A stretch of 21,248 nt of DNA from Candidatus Hydrogenedentota bacterium (GTDB lineage: Bacteria; Hydrogenedentota; Hydrogenedentia; Hydrogenedentales; CAITNO01), in contig JAKPUV010000447.1 of assembly GCA_029554925.1 (NCBI GenBank), forward strand, positions 1 through 21,248, given 5' to 3'. Below, one piece after another: positions 7,458-14,992 of this stretch (positions are counted from its first letter, which is position 1; each line of letters opens with the position of its first letter). The notes below the pieces were generated by a model. That model made no database searches and had not been told where the DNA came from. It saw only the letters and a program-made list of their open reading frames with translations. Made by a program: the position numbers and the translations under genes.

Positions 7458-9497
7458 ATGAGAGTCTCCCGAAACCGGTCATCCGTATTTGTCCTGTGCG
7501 CGCTCGCCGTGCTCGCGGCCCCCTGCGGGTTCGCGGAGCCTGCCAAAAACTGGCACGAGGACGCCTTCTTCGGCCTGCACTACGACCTCCACCCCGGCGC
7601 CACCGACACCGAGCTGGGCAGGGAGTCCACCTATGAGCACATCCGGGCCATGCTGGAGAAAGTGAAGCCCGACTTCGTGCAGTACGACTGCAAGGGCCAC
7701 CCCGGCTACTCGGGCTACCCCACCAAGGTGGGTTCCCCGTCCCCGGGCATCGTGGGCGACGCGCTGAAGGTGTGGCGGCAGGTCACCCGGGACATGGGCA
7801 TCCCGCTCTCCATCCACTTCTCCGGCGTGTGGGACTCGCGGGCCATCGAGCTCCACCCCGAGTGGGCCCGCATCAACGCCCAGGGAAAACCAGACCCCAA
7901 CTACACCAGCCGGCTCAGCGCCTACGATGAGGAGTACATGATCCCGCAGCTGCTCGAGGTGGTGCGCGAGTACGACATTGACGGCATGTGGATCGACGGC
8001 GAGAACTGGGCCAGCCAGCCCGACTGGAGCGAGGCCTGCCAGAAGGCCTTCACGGAGAAGACGGGCATCGCCGAAATCCCCCGCAAGGCGGGCGACCCCC
8101 ACTGGCACGAGTGGCTGGCCTTCCACCGGGAGCTTTTCGTCAACCACGTCACCCGGTACGTGGACGCGGTCCACGCCCTGAAGCCCACCTGCATGGTCAC
8201 CAGCAACTGGATGTACAGCGTGCGCATGCCCGAGGCGGTGGCCGCCCCCATTGACTACCTCAGCGGCGACTTCGACCCGTCCTTCGGCGCCGAGCGCGCC
8301 ATGGCCGAGGGCCGCTTCATCAGCAGCCGCGGCAAGCCCTGGGACCTCATGGCCTGGGCCTTCCTCCAGACGGGCGGCCAGGGCTGGACCATGAAGAACG
8401 CGGAGCACCTCTGCCAGGAGCTGTCCACGGTGCTGGCGCAGGGCGGCGCGGTCTTCATCTACGACACCCCCCACCGCTCCGGGCGCCTCACGGAGTGGCA
8501 TCAGGACATCCTCGCGGACGTGGCGAAGTTCTGCCGCCCGCGGCAGGAGTACTGCCACAAGTCCGAGACTGTCCCCCAGGTCGCCATCCTCCACAGCGAG
8601 ACGGCCTACTACCTCCACAACGACCCCCTGTTCAACTTCGCGCAGGCCAACCGGGCCATGGAGGGCGCGCTGCACGCCGTGCTGGAAAACGGCCTGAGCG
8701 CGGACATCCTGAACGAGGACACGCTGCTCAAGCGCCTCTCCGAATACCCGGTGGTCATCATTCCCGAGGCGGTCGAGGTGTCGGACGCCGTCCGCCAGGC
8801 CCTGCCCGGCTACGTGGAGAACGGCGGCCGCCTGCTGCTCACGGGCGCGCAGGTCGCGGAGCAGTACGGCGCCCTCGCGGGCGTGGAGAAGCGGGGCGAG
8901 CCGGAGGAGGGGGGATGGCTGCCCGTCGGCGGCGAGGCCGTCAATGTCGCCGGAGGCTATCAGGCGGTCACCCTGAAGGACGCCGAGGCGGTGGCGTTCA
9001 TGCTGAACGAGCGGGAACCCGCCCTGAACGCCCGCGCCGACTTCCCCGCGGCCACCCGCCGCCGGGTGGGCAGGGGGACGGTGGTGGCCGTCCACGGGCC
9101 TGTGTTCCGGTGCTATTACGAGTCCCATTATCCCGCCCTGCGCCGCTTCATCGGCGACATGGTCGCCGCCCTGAACCCCGCGCCGATGGCGCGGGTGGAC
9201 GGCCCCTGGTGGATCGAGATGGCCGCCCGAAAGAAGGACGGCCGCACGCTCATCCAGCTGGTCAACCGGTCCGTCGGCGGCTACCTGTCACCCAGCCGCC
9301 ACATGGCGGAGTCCGTGCCCGACACGGGTCCCTTCACCGTCACCGTTCCGCTTCCTGAAAAGCCGGCCAGGGTCTTCCTCGCCCCCGAAGACAAGGGGCT
9401 GGACTGGTCCTGGGACGGCGGCCTGCTCACCGCCAAAGTCGGCGGGCTGGGCATACACAACGTGCTTGTGATCGAACCCGGCACGCCGGGTTCCTGA
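7458..9497 (+). CDS. Secreted putative glycoside hydrolase (alpha-L-fucosidase/GHL6-like)
   Basis: Predicted exported carbohydrate-active protein, 679 residues. A signal peptide (about 1-26; VFVLCALAVLAAPCGFA) is followed by a TIM-barrel-like region beginning NWHEDAFFGLHYDLHPG. This recalls GH29 fucosidases and the unassigned GHL6 group of barrel proteins. DGMWIDGENW (175-184) looks like a barrel strand with candidate acids Asp180 and Glu182. Residues about 370-470 (VPQVAILHSETAYYLHN, then YVENGGRLLLTG) resemble the amidotransferase-like trimerisation domain found after the barrel in GH42-type enzymes. The C-terminus looks beta-rich. I chose ATG 7458 because GAGAGGA lies eight to ten bases upstream and it gives a signal peptide. 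The same frame is open far upstream, over the permease gene, only because of high GC. The ThuA gene follows 16 bases on. The sugar substrate is unknown. Confidence 0.75.
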   Translation: MRVSRNRSSVFVLCALAVLAAPCGFAEPAKNWHEDAFFGLHYDLHPGATDTELGRESTYEHIRAMLEKVKPDFVQYDCKGHPGYSGYPTKVGSPSPGIVGDALKVWRQVTRDMGIPLSIHFSGVWDSRAIELHPEWARINAQGKPDPNYTSRLSAYDEEYMIPQLLEVVREYDIDGMWIDGENWASQPDWSEACQKAFTEKTGIAEIPRKAGDPHWHEWLAFHRELFVNHVTRYVDAVHALKPTCMVTSNWMYSVRMPEAVAAPIDYLSGDFDPSFGAERAMAEGRFISSRGKPWDLMAWAFLQTGGQGWTMKNAEHLCQELSTVLAQGGAVFIYDTPHRSGRLTEWHQDILADVAKFCRPRQEYCHKSETVPQVAILHSETAYYLHNDPLFNFAQANRAMEGALHAVLENGLSADILNEDTLLKRLSEYPVVIIPEAVEVSDAVRQALPGYVENGGRLLLTGAQVAEQYGALAGVEKRGEPEEGGWLPVGGEAVNVAGGYQAVTLKDAEAVAFMLNEREPALNARADFPAATRRRVGRGTVVAVHGPVFRCYYESHYPALRRFIGDMVAALNPAPMARVDGPWWIEMAARKKDGRTLIQLVNRSVGGYLSPSRHMAESVPDTGPFTVTVPLPEKPARVFLAPEDKGLDWSWDGGLLTAKVGGLGIHNVLVIEPGTPGS

Positions 9498-9513
9498 GAG
9501 AGGGAGACACGTC

Positions 9514-10254
9514 ATGCTGACAACGTTGGCCGTCCTTTCCGCCTGCTGCCTGGGACTGGGCGCAGACGCAACAGCCCCGGACACCGCCCCCGCCCCGAAA
9601 CCCCGCGTGCTGGTGGTGACGGGGGGGCACGGCTTCGACGAGCCGGAATTCCGGGCGCTCTTCGCAGCCTTGACAGAACTGGACGTGACCTTCCACGACC
9701 TGAAGGACGAGAGCGAGGTCTTTGAGGACATCGGCGACTGGCCCTACGACGTGCTGGTGCTCTACAACATGAGCCAGAAGATATCGGAGAAGCGCAAGGC
9801 CAACTTTCTGTCGCTGCTGGACAAGGGCGTGGGCCTGGTCGTGCTGCACCACGCCATCGCCGCCTTCAACGACTGGCCGGAGTACTGGAAGATCATCGGC
9901 GCGCGGTACTTTCTCAAGGACACCGGGGTGGACGGGAAGACCATCCCCGCGTCCACCTACCGGCATGACGTGGACATCCCCTGCAAGATCGAGGATCCCG
10001 CGCACCCCGTGACCGCCGGCCTGAAGGACTTCGTCGTCCGCGACGAGACCTACAAGGGCTTTCTCGTGGAGCCGGACAACCACCTGCTGGTGGGCGAGGA
10101 CCATCCCGACGCCCAGCGCGAGGCGGTCTGGACGCGGCAATACCGGAACGCAAAGGTGTGCTACATCCAGCTCGGGCACGACAAGCTGAGCTTCGGCGAC
10201 GACAACTACCGCACCCTGGTCCGGCAGGCGATCCAGTGGGCGAAGAAGTCCTGA
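9514..10254 (+). CDS. Secreted ThuA-domain protein (trehalose-utilization-like)
   Basis: 246 residues. An N-terminal export signal (about 1-20, TTLAVLSACCLGLGADA) precedes a ThuA fold, a class I glutamine-amidotransferase-like fold without known catalysis. Recognisable features are RVLVVTGGHGFDEPEF (strand 1 and the loop), YDVLVLYNM, a central GLVVLHHAIAAFNDWPEYWKI, the metal/ligand-type segment DPAHPVTAGL, DETYKGF, and a C-terminal VCYIQLGHD. The histidines of LVVLHHA and QLGHD are conserved in the family. ThuA proteins are abundant in planctomycete-like genomes, usually beside sugar oxidoreductases or glycosidases, and a carbohydrate role is inferred from that. A ribosome site GAGAGGGAGA lies just before the ATG, and the 16-base gap suggests co-transcription with the glycosidase-like gene. 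Confidence 0.88.
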   Translation: MLTTLAVLSACCLGLGADATAPDTAPAPKPRVLVVTGGHGFDEPEFRALFAALTELDVTFHDLKDESEVFEDIGDWPYDVLVLYNMSQKISEKRKANFLSLLDKGVGLVVLHHAIAAFNDWPEYWKIIGARYFLKDTGVDGKTIPASTYRHDVDIPCKIEDPAHPVTAGLKDFVVRDETYKGFLVEPDNHLLVGEDHPDAQREAVWTRQYRNAKVCYIQLGHDKLSFGDDNYRTLVRQAIQWAKKS

Positions 10255-10373
10255 CCGTCCGGCAGGCGGCCGCTGACCGAGGCGCGTGCGGTAACGTGAC
10301 CGCTTCCCCGCCAGGAGCGTGAGTGGTTTGACGGGAAAGGCTCTCCCCGCCAAACCCGCCCTTTTGCTGCCCT

Positions 10374-10403
10374 ATCGGTGTTGATCTGTGTTCATCGGTG
10401 GTT
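10374..10403. repeat. Three 10-bp degenerate tandem units
   Basis: ATCGGTGTTG, ATCTGTGTTC and ATCGGTGGTT follow each other directly. They lie in the 215-base gap between the convergent ThuA and EF-G-like genes, beside the EF-G-like terminator. I see no gene in the rest of that gap. Confidence 0.7.
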
Positions 10404-10412
10404 GCTTGCCAT

Positions 10413-10454
10413 GAAAAAACGGGCCGGACAGGGCGTTTGCCCCGTCCGGCCCGT
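10413..10454 (-). terminator. Rho-independent terminator of the EF-G-like gene
   Basis: An 11-bp GC-rich stem pairs 10419-10429 with 10444-10454, then continues past one A/C mismatch for four more pairs around a GTTT loop. Read on the minus strand, the stem follows the EF-G-like stop codon (10470) by 15 bases and is directly followed by six Ts (10418-10413). This is a textbook intrinsic terminator for the minus-strand gene. Confidence 0.9.
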
Positions 10455-10469
10455 GTGTTCGGGCTGGGA

Positions 10470-12509
10470 TCAGTCCTCTTCCTCGCCGCTGCGGGTCTTC
10501 TCGTAGGCCGCGATGAGCTCCTTCGCCACGTGGTCCGGGACCTCGTCGTAGTGGCTGAACTTCAGCTCGTAGCTGCCCCGGCCCTGCGTCATGCTGCGCA
10601 GCTCGGTGGAGTAGCGGAGGATTTCCGCCTCGGGCACGAGCGCCTTGATGACCTGGCGCCCGCCGCCCACGGCGTCCATGCCGAGGAGCCGGCCGCGGCG
10701 GCTGTTCATGTCGCCGCTGATGTCACCCATGAACTCCGAGGGGACGGTGACCGCGATCTCCATGATCGGCTCAAGCAGGCAGGGTTTCGCCTCCTTGACG
10801 GCCTTCTGGATGGCCTTGCGGGCCGCGATCTTGAACGCCATTTCGGAGGAGTCCACGGCGTGGAACGAGCCGAAGTACAGCTCCACAATGATGTCCACCA
10901 CGGGGTTGCCGCTGATGACGCCCTGCTGCAGCGCCTCGTAGCTGCCCTTGTCCACGTGGGGGATGTACTGCTTGGGCACCACGCCGCCCACGACGCTGTC
11001 AACGAACTCGTACCCCGCGCCGCGCTCATTCGGCTTGAGGCGCAGCCAGACGTCGCCGAACTGCCCGTGGCCGCCGGTCTGCTTCTTGTGCTTGCCCTGC
11101 ACCTCGGCCGTGCCCTTGATGGTCTCGCGGTAGGCGACCTTCGGGGTGCGGGTCTCCACCTCGACCTTGTACTTGCGGGCCATGCGCTTGAGCAGAATGT
11201 CCAGCTGCAGGTCGCCCATGCCCCGGATGACGTGCTCGTTGGTGTCCGGGTCGCGGTAGTGCGCGAAGGTCGAGTCCTCCTCGGCCAGGCGGTTCAGCGC
11301 CTCGCCCAGCTTGTCCTCGTCCGCCCGCGCCTTGGGCAGGATCGCCAGCTTCACCATGGAGACGGGCAGTTCGATCGGGGGCATGAAAACGCTCGTCCCC
11401 GGCGCGGCGATCGTGTCGCCGAAATGGGTGTTCTTCAGCTTTGTGAGGGCCGCGAGGTCGCCCGGCCCCACCTCGTCCACCGCGACCTGCTCCTTGCCGC
11501 GCACCAGGAACACCTTGCCGGTGCGCTCCTTGGTGTTGGTGGTCACGTTGTAGAACTCGGAGTCGGTCTTGAGCGTGCCGCTCAGGACGCGGAACAGGGT
11601 GAGGTGCCCGACGTAGGGGTCCACCACCTGGCGGAACACCTGCGCGAAGAAAGGCTCGGAAGGTCCGACCTTCACCTCGACGTCGTTCCCGTCGGAGTCC
11701 TTGGCCACCACCTTGCGGAGCAGCGGATTCGGGAAGGACTCGGCGATCAGGTCAAGAAGCTCGTTGATGCCGAAACCCATGCTGACGCTGCCCGCGATGA
11801 TCGGGACGATCTTGCCGCTCGTGATGCCGTTCTGCAGGCCCGTGACGAACTCCTCGGGCGACAGCTCAAGGGTGTCCAGGTACTTCATCGTCAGCTCTTC
11901 GTCGGTCTCGGCTACCGCCTCCACCAGCGCGTCCTTAAGCGCGTCCGCCCCGTCCACGGCCGAGGCGTCGCCCGTGACGATGTTGACGACGCCCTTGAGC
12001 CCGGCGCCCGCGCCCACGGGGGCCACCAGCGGCACGCAGTGCTTGCCGTAGGTCTCCTGCAGGGCCTTCACGACCTCCAGGAAGTCCGTATGCTCGCGGT
12101 CGAGCTTGTTCACAAAAAACGCGCGCGGAACGTTGAACTTGTCCGCGAGGCGCATGGCGTTGTCCGTCCCGACCTGCACGCCCACCGAGGCGTCCACCAT
12201 CACCACCACGCCGTCCAGCAGCGGGGCGGAGGAGGACGGCTCGCCGAAGAAGTCCACATAGCCCGGATGGTCGATCATGTGGATGCGGCGCTCTTTCCAG
12301 GTGAAGTGGACCAGCTTCATGGCGATGGTGCACTTCCGCTCGATCTCCTCCTCGAGGTAGTCGCACACCGTGTTGCCCTCCTCGATGCTCCCCATGCGCG
12401 AGGTGAGCCCGAGCTGGTTCAGCATGCGCTCCACGAAGAGGGTCTTCCCCACGCCGCCGTGGCCGAGTATCCCAACGTTACGTACCATTGCAGGGTCCAT
12501 GGTTGCCAT
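10470..12509 (-). CDS. Elongation factor G-like GTPase (EF-G-2 type)
   Basis: Five-domain translational GTPase, 679 residues. The P-loop is GHGGVGKT (16-23), switch I keeps the threonine (RKCTI, Thr61), G3 is DHPGYVDF (80-87) and G4 is NKLD (134-137). Domains III-V follow. [13 protein letters not shown] and the domain IV tip [13 protein letters not shown], with its conserved histidine, match EF-G well, so a ribosomal role is likely. Tyr84 replaces the G3 histidine that canonical EF-G uses for GTP hydrolysis. The segment [19 protein letters not shown] also differs from the normal GxVDDGxxxMDWM pattern. Both traits recall the EF-G-2/EF-G-like subfamily, such as the Thermus homolog (from memory), not the main fusA. 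Start at 12509 rests on CCTCC (GGAGG on the minus strand) nine bases upstream, rather than the longer frame to 12572. No str-operon genes flank it. Confidence 0.93.
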   Translation of the reverse strand: MATMDPAMVRNVGILGHGGVGKTLFVERMLNQLGLTSRMGSIEEGNTVCDYLEEEIERKCTIAMKLVHFTWKERRIHMIDHPGYVDFFGEPSSSAPLLDGVVVMVDASVGVQVGTDNAMRLADKFNVPRAFFVNKLDREHTDFLEVVKALQETYGKHCVPLVAPVGAGAGLKGVVNIVTGDASAVDGADALKDALVEAVAETDEELTMKYLDTLELSPEEFVTGLQNGITSGKIVPIIAGSVSMGFGINELLDLIAESFPNPLLRKVVAKDSDGNDVEVKVGPSEPFFAQVFRQVVDPYVGHLTLFRVLSGTLKTDSEFYNVTTNTKERTGKVFLVRGKEQVAVDEVGPGDLAALTKLKNTHFGDTIAAPGTSVFMPPIELPVSMVKLAILPKARADEDKLGEALNRLAEEDSTFAHYRDPDTNEHVIRGMGDLQLDILLKRMARKYKVEVETRTPKVAYRETIKGTAEVQGKHKKQTGGHGQFGDVWLRLKPNERGAGYEFVDSVVGGVVPKQYIPHVDKGSYEALQQGVISGNPVVDIIVELYFGSFHAVDSSEMAFKIAARKAIQKAVKEAKPCLLEPIMEIAVTVPSEFMGDISGDMNSRRGRLLGMDAVGGGRQVIKALVPEAEILRYSTELRSMTQGRGSYELKFSHYDEVPDHVAKELIAAYEKTRSGEEED

Positions 12510-12518
12510 TAACAATCG

Positions 12519-12523
12519 CCTCC
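12519..12523 (-). promoter_or_regulatory. Ribosome binding site deciding the EF-G-like start
   Basis: GGAGG on the minus strand, nine bases before ATG 12509. It favours this start over an in-frame ATG 21 codons upstream at 12572, which would add a Ser/Gln/Arg tail that is not EF-G-like. A short hairpin in the leader (plus 12538-12556, seven perfect pairs) lies just upstream. Confidence 0.8.
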
Positions 12524-12604
12524 GCGTTGCAGGTTGGAAGGCCCGGCAAGGGCCTTGACTCTGGCTACACACGCCGCCCCAGCCGGGAACGGACGGGAAG
12601 CGGG

Positions 12605-12634
12605 ATTATACCTTCTAACGCCCGTGTTACTCAA
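12605..12634 (-). promoter_or_regulatory. Sigma-70-type promoter of the EF-G-like gene
   Basis: On the minus strand TTGAGT (12634-12629), 18 bases of spacer, then a perfect TATAAT (12610-12605). Transcription would begin near 12598, giving a leader of about 90 bases. TTGAGT matches the -35 consensus at four of six positions. Confidence 0.75.
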
Positions 12635-12688
12635 CCCGGGACAGGGGGATGCGGGAAAAGGGCGCTGGTAACCGCCGGAATGCCGGCC

Positions 12689-12693
12689 GGGAG
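12689..12693 (+). promoter_or_regulatory. Ribosome binding site of the glutathione peroxidase gene
   Basis: GGGAG, seven bases before ATG 12701. The alternative in-frame ATG at 12680 has no comparable site, so 12701 is preferred. Confidence 0.6.
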
Positions 12694-12700
12694 ACGGGAC

Positions 12701-13324
12701 ATGGGCATTCGCAAACAAATCGCGTCGGTTTTCACCCTCGGACTGTCCCTCGTGGGCGTCAGCTGCAGTTCCCTCGCGGTGGACCCGCCGGAGGTCAAGA
12801 GTCCCCTGGACCTCACCGTCAAGGACATCGAGGGCAACGACGTGGACCTGTCCCAGTACAAGGGAAAGGCCGTCCTGATCGTGAACGTCGCCTCCAAGTG
12901 CGGGCTCACCCCCCAGTATGACGCCCTGGAGGCGGTCTACCGGAAATACAAGGACCGCGGGCTGGTCGTGCTGGGGTTCCCCGCCAACAACTTCCTCGGG
13001 CAGGAGCCCGGCACCAACGAGGAGATCGCCACCTTCTGCCGCACCAAGTTCGATGTGTCTTTCCCCATGTTCGCCAAGATTTCGGTGAAAGGGGAGGACA
13101 TCGCCCCGCTGTACGCCTGGCTGACCTCCGAAAAGACCAACCCTGGTTTCTCCGGCAACATTGAGTGGAATTTCGGCAAGTTCCTCGTGGATCCCTCAGG
13201 AAAAGTGGTCGCCCGGTTCCACCCGAAGACCAAGCCCGATGCGGCGGATGTGACGGCGGCCATCGAGAAGGCCCTGCCCCCGGCGGAAACCAAGCCGGAA
13301 CCCGGCGCGCCTTCGGAGAAGTAG
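12701..13324 (+). CDS. Glutathione peroxidase family protein, cysteine type
   Basis: Envelope-targeted thiol peroxidase, 207 residues, that would reduce hydroperoxides, probably with thioredoxin-like donors. The N-terminal hydrophobic segment [15 protein letters not shown] is a signal peptide or weak lipoprotein signal. The GPx fold then begins [19 protein letters not shown]. The peroxidatic residue is Cys in [11 protein letters not shown], encoded by TGC and not by a selenocysteine TGA. The Gln of GQEPG and the Trp-Asn of EWNFGKF complete the catalytic tetrad. The usual GFPCNQF is GFPANNF here. Another Cys, in [14 protein letters not shown], sits where the resolving Cys of thioredoxin-dependent GPx proteins lies. 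The short tail is Pro/Glu-rich. It is alone on its strand, divergent from the EF-G-like gene, with a terminator 19 bases after the stop. I see no strong promoter for it. Confidence 0.93.
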   Translation: MGIRKQIASVFTLGLSLVGVSCSSLAVDPPEVKSPLDLTVKDIEGNDVDLSQYKGKAVLIVNVASKCGLTPQYDALEAVYRKYKDRGLVVLGFPANNFLGQEPGTNEEIATFCRTKFDVSFPMFAKISVKGEDIAPLYAWLTSEKTNPGFSGNIEWNFGKFLVDPSGKVVARFHPKTKPDAADVTAAIEKALPPAETKPEPGAPSEK

Positions 13325-13343
13325 CGACCCCTCGCCAAGAAAG

Positions 13344-13375
13344 AGCGCCGCAACCGGTTTTCCGGTTGCGGCGCT
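13344..13375. terminator. Bidirectional terminator between convergent genes
   Basis: A perfect 14-bp stem (13344-13357 with 13362-13375) closes a TTTT loop. It is followed on the plus strand by TCGTTTTC and on the minus strand by a pyrimidine-rich CTTTCTTGG. It lies between the stop of the peroxidase (13324) and that of the oxidoreductase (13399), so it can serve both. Confidence 0.88.
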
Positions 13376-13398
13376 TCGTTTTCAGCGGGATGTTGCAG

Positions 13399-14640
13399 CT
13401 AGAAGAGCACCTCGGCGCCCCGTCCCTGGGAAATGAGGGACTTGTAGTTCTTGAGCGCCGCCTGCGTGTCCTTGTCCGTCAGGTAGATGGTCTTGCCCTC
13501 CTCGGCGGACATGTAGGCCGCCTGGCAGAGCTTGGTGATCATGGCGCCGTACTCGAAGTTCAGGAAGCCGTCGCGGCCCGCCTGGAACGACGCCACGGCG
13601 TCCTGGATCTCGTCCACATACCCGTACAGGTCCGCCTCGTTCGTCTCCACGGCGAGGAGGCCGCGGCTGGCCGTGGACTTCTCCAGCGCCAGCTCGGTGT
13701 CCGCCGCCGCCTCGGCCGCCTGGTCGCCGATGAAGATTTCCAGCGGGGACTTCAGTGAGTTCAGCTCAAAGGCGTAGCCGGGCCCGAGGCCGTCCATGGC
13801 CAGGCGGAGCCCCTGCTTGTCGTACATCCAGGAGTTGGTGAACTGCGCCTGGACCAACTGGCTGGTCTCGGGGTTCTTGAAGGTCACGATGCCCGTGCAG
13901 AAGTCCTCGGCCGGCGTCTTGGCGTAGTCCACGCCCATCCGGTCCAACAGCTCCTTGCGGTAACGGGGCACGCCCCACTTCAGCAGGCTGGTCGTCGCCG
14001 ACACGGAGATGGGCTCCAGGAAGGTCGCCGGCTTGCCCACCGGGGTGAGCACGTACCAGCCGACCGCGATGCTGTGGCAGCCCATGTCGGAAAGCACGCC
14101 GCCGCCCTGGCGGGTGGGGTCCCAGAACCACGGCTCATGCGGCCCGGAATGCTCCTCGGAGCTGCGGGCGAGGGCCAGCGGCCCCATCTGTGCCTGCACC
14201 GGGGCCAGCTGCTCCATCTGCGCCCGGATGCCCTTCATGTGCACCTGGTTCTCGAAGTACGCCGTGGGCAGGCCGGTCCGCTTCGCCAGCTCGACGATCT
14301 GGGCGGCCTCGGCCACCGTGCGGCCCAGGGGCTTCTCGCAGATCACGCCCTTGATCCCCGCGCCCGCCTGGACGGCGTCGCAGATCTCCTGCATCAGCTG
14401 GATGCGCGCCATGTTCGGGGCGAAAATCGCCACGGCGTCCACCGCCTTGCACAGCTCGGCCACCGACGGATACACCGCGCAGGGGCCGATCCCCGCCTTG
14501 TTCGCGTAGTCCGCAAGCTCCTCCGCGCCCTTCAGCGCGCAGACCCCCGCCAGGTCCACGCCGCGGATTTGCGACACGGCCTTGGCCTGGAACTTCGCGA
14601 TGAAGCCGGCCCCGATGAATCCCAGTTTGAAGTTCGCCAT
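13399..14640 (-). CDS. Gfo/Idh/MocA-family NAD(P)-dependent oxidoreductase
   Basis: Predicted cytosolic sugar or inositol dehydrogenase-like enzyme, 413 residues. The N-terminal Rossmann fold opens with LGFIGAGFIAKFQ (about 6-18). ICEKPLGRT (near 105) carries the EKP motif whose lysine is catalytic in the family. In the C-terminal half, GGGVLSDMGCHSIAVGWYV is the GxxxDxGxH substrate-site motif (Asp and His in place). EFNY-type sequence follows near the end (NFEYGAM). The length and motifs fit a complete enzyme, and the substrate is unknown. There is no Tat-type signal, unlike many planctomycete members. AAGGAG ten bases before the ATG fixes the start. A longer frame to 14973 only reads into the repeat-rich gap and is not used. 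It is a single-gene transcript with its own promoter and terminator. Confidence 0.93.
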   Translation of the reverse strand: MANFKLGFIGAGFIAKFQAKAVSQIRGVDLAGVCALKGAEELADYANKAGIGPCAVYPSVAELCKAVDAVAIFAPNMARIQLMQEICDAVQAGAGIKGVICEKPLGRTVAEAAQIVELAKRTGLPTAYFENQVHMKGIRAQMEQLAPVQAQMGPLALARSSEEHSGPHEPWFWDPTRQGGGVLSDMGCHSIAVGWYVLTPVGKPATFLEPISVSATTSLLKWGVPRYRKELLDRMGVDYAKTPAEDFCTGIVTFKNPETSQLVQAQFTNSWMYDKQGLRLAMDGLGPGYAFELNSLKSPLEIFIGDQAAEAAADTELALEKSTASRGLLAVETNEADLYGYVDEIQDAVASFQAGRDGFLNFEYGAMITKLCQAAYMSAEEGKTIYLTDKDTQAALKNYKSLISQGRGAEVLF

Positions 14641-14650
14641 GGTCTCTCGT

Positions 14651-14656
14651 CTCCTT
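14651..14656 (-). promoter_or_regulatory. Ribosome binding site of the Gfo/Idh/MocA gene
   Basis: AAGGAG on the minus strand, ten bases before ATG 14640. It settles the start against the frame that continues upstream to 14973. Confidence 0.8.
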
Positions 14657-14703
14657 ACGCTGGTTTGACTCCCGGGGAACCGCCCCCGAACCTGTGGACA
14701 GGC

Positions 14704-14732
14704 ATTATAGCCCATACACGCGGGGCCATCAA
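14704..14732 (-). promoter_or_regulatory. Sigma-70-type promoter of the Gfo/Idh/MocA gene
   Basis: On the minus strand TTGATG (14732-14727), a 17-base spacer, and a perfect TATAAT (14709-14704). Transcription would start near 14697, with a leader of about 57 bases. Confidence 0.78.
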
Positions 14733-14745
14733 ACCGCGCTGGATC

Positions 14746-14790
14746 GCCCGTCTGACCGGTGCGACCCGTCCGACCTGTCCGATCCGTCCG
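14746..14790. repeat. Five 9-bp tandem units (consensus ACCCGTCCG)
   Basis: Units are GCCCGTCTG, ACCGGTGCG, ACCCGTCCG, ACCTGTCCG and ATCCGTCCG, read on the plus strand. The last three differ only at positions 2-4. It lies just upstream of the oxidoreductase promoter and next to the nested inverted repeat. Confidence 0.75.
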
Positions 14791-14810
14791 CCGGACTGGC
14801 ACGAGGCTTG

Positions 14811-14896
14811 AAGACAAGGCCGCCGGGACGGCGGCGGTACGAAGCACCCCCCGCATGCCCGCCGCCGTACCGCCAGCGTCCCGCTGGCCTTGTCTT
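14811..14896. repeat. Nested inverted repeat, REP/MITE-like
   Basis: Two 31-base arms (14811-14841 and 14866-14896) are inverted copies that agree at 27 of 31 positions, separated by 24 bases. Each arm is itself a small hairpin: GCCGCC/GGCGGC in the left arm and GCCAGCG/CGCTGGC in the right arm. The four differences between arms are paired so that both small hairpins stay intact. No coding frame is supported here. This is the main content of the 420-base gap 14641-15060, along with the promoter, the tandem repeat and a terminator-like hairpin. The rest of the gap (14897-14964 and 14993-15060) shows no gene; 14985-15060 is clearly AT-richer than its surroundings. Confidence 0.7.
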
Positions 14897-14964
14897 CCGC
14901 CCTCGCTGTACCGTCGGCTTCTGCTGACCCGTATCGGGAATATGCCCTTTTCTTGCCCCAAATA

Positions 14965-14992
14965 AGGCCCCATCCTGTGGGAGCCTGTTTTT
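14965..14992 (+). terminator. Terminator-like hairpin upstream of the MoxR operon
   Basis: AGGCCCCA (14965-14972) pairs with TGGGAGCCT (14978-14986) over eight base pairs with one bulged A and a TCCTG loop. GTTTTTA follows on the plus strand. No plus-strand gene ends upstream of it, so it is either a remnant, a block against read-through, or an attenuator in the leader of the operon that starts at 15061. Confidence 0.4.

Noticed and set aside
6114..9497. A 1127-codon frame that could be read as a fusion of a permease-region protein with the glycosidase
   Set aside because: Its first 448 codons overlap the real permease in another frame. A ribosome site and signal peptide place the true start at 7458.
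10398..12512. A 704-codon plus-strand frame opposite the EF-G-like gene
   Set aside because: The minus strand has every EF-G motif, a promoter, a ribosome site and a terminator. The plus frame has none and is His/Val/Arg-rich noise.
12701..13324. Selenocysteine in the glutathione peroxidase
   Set aside because: The peroxidatic codon is TGC (Cys), and no in-frame TGA occurs before the stop.
13399..14973. A longer oxidoreductase with an N-terminal extension to 14973
   Set aside because: The extension reads through the promoter, tandem repeat and palindrome. ATG 14640 has AAGGAG and begins the Rossmann fold.
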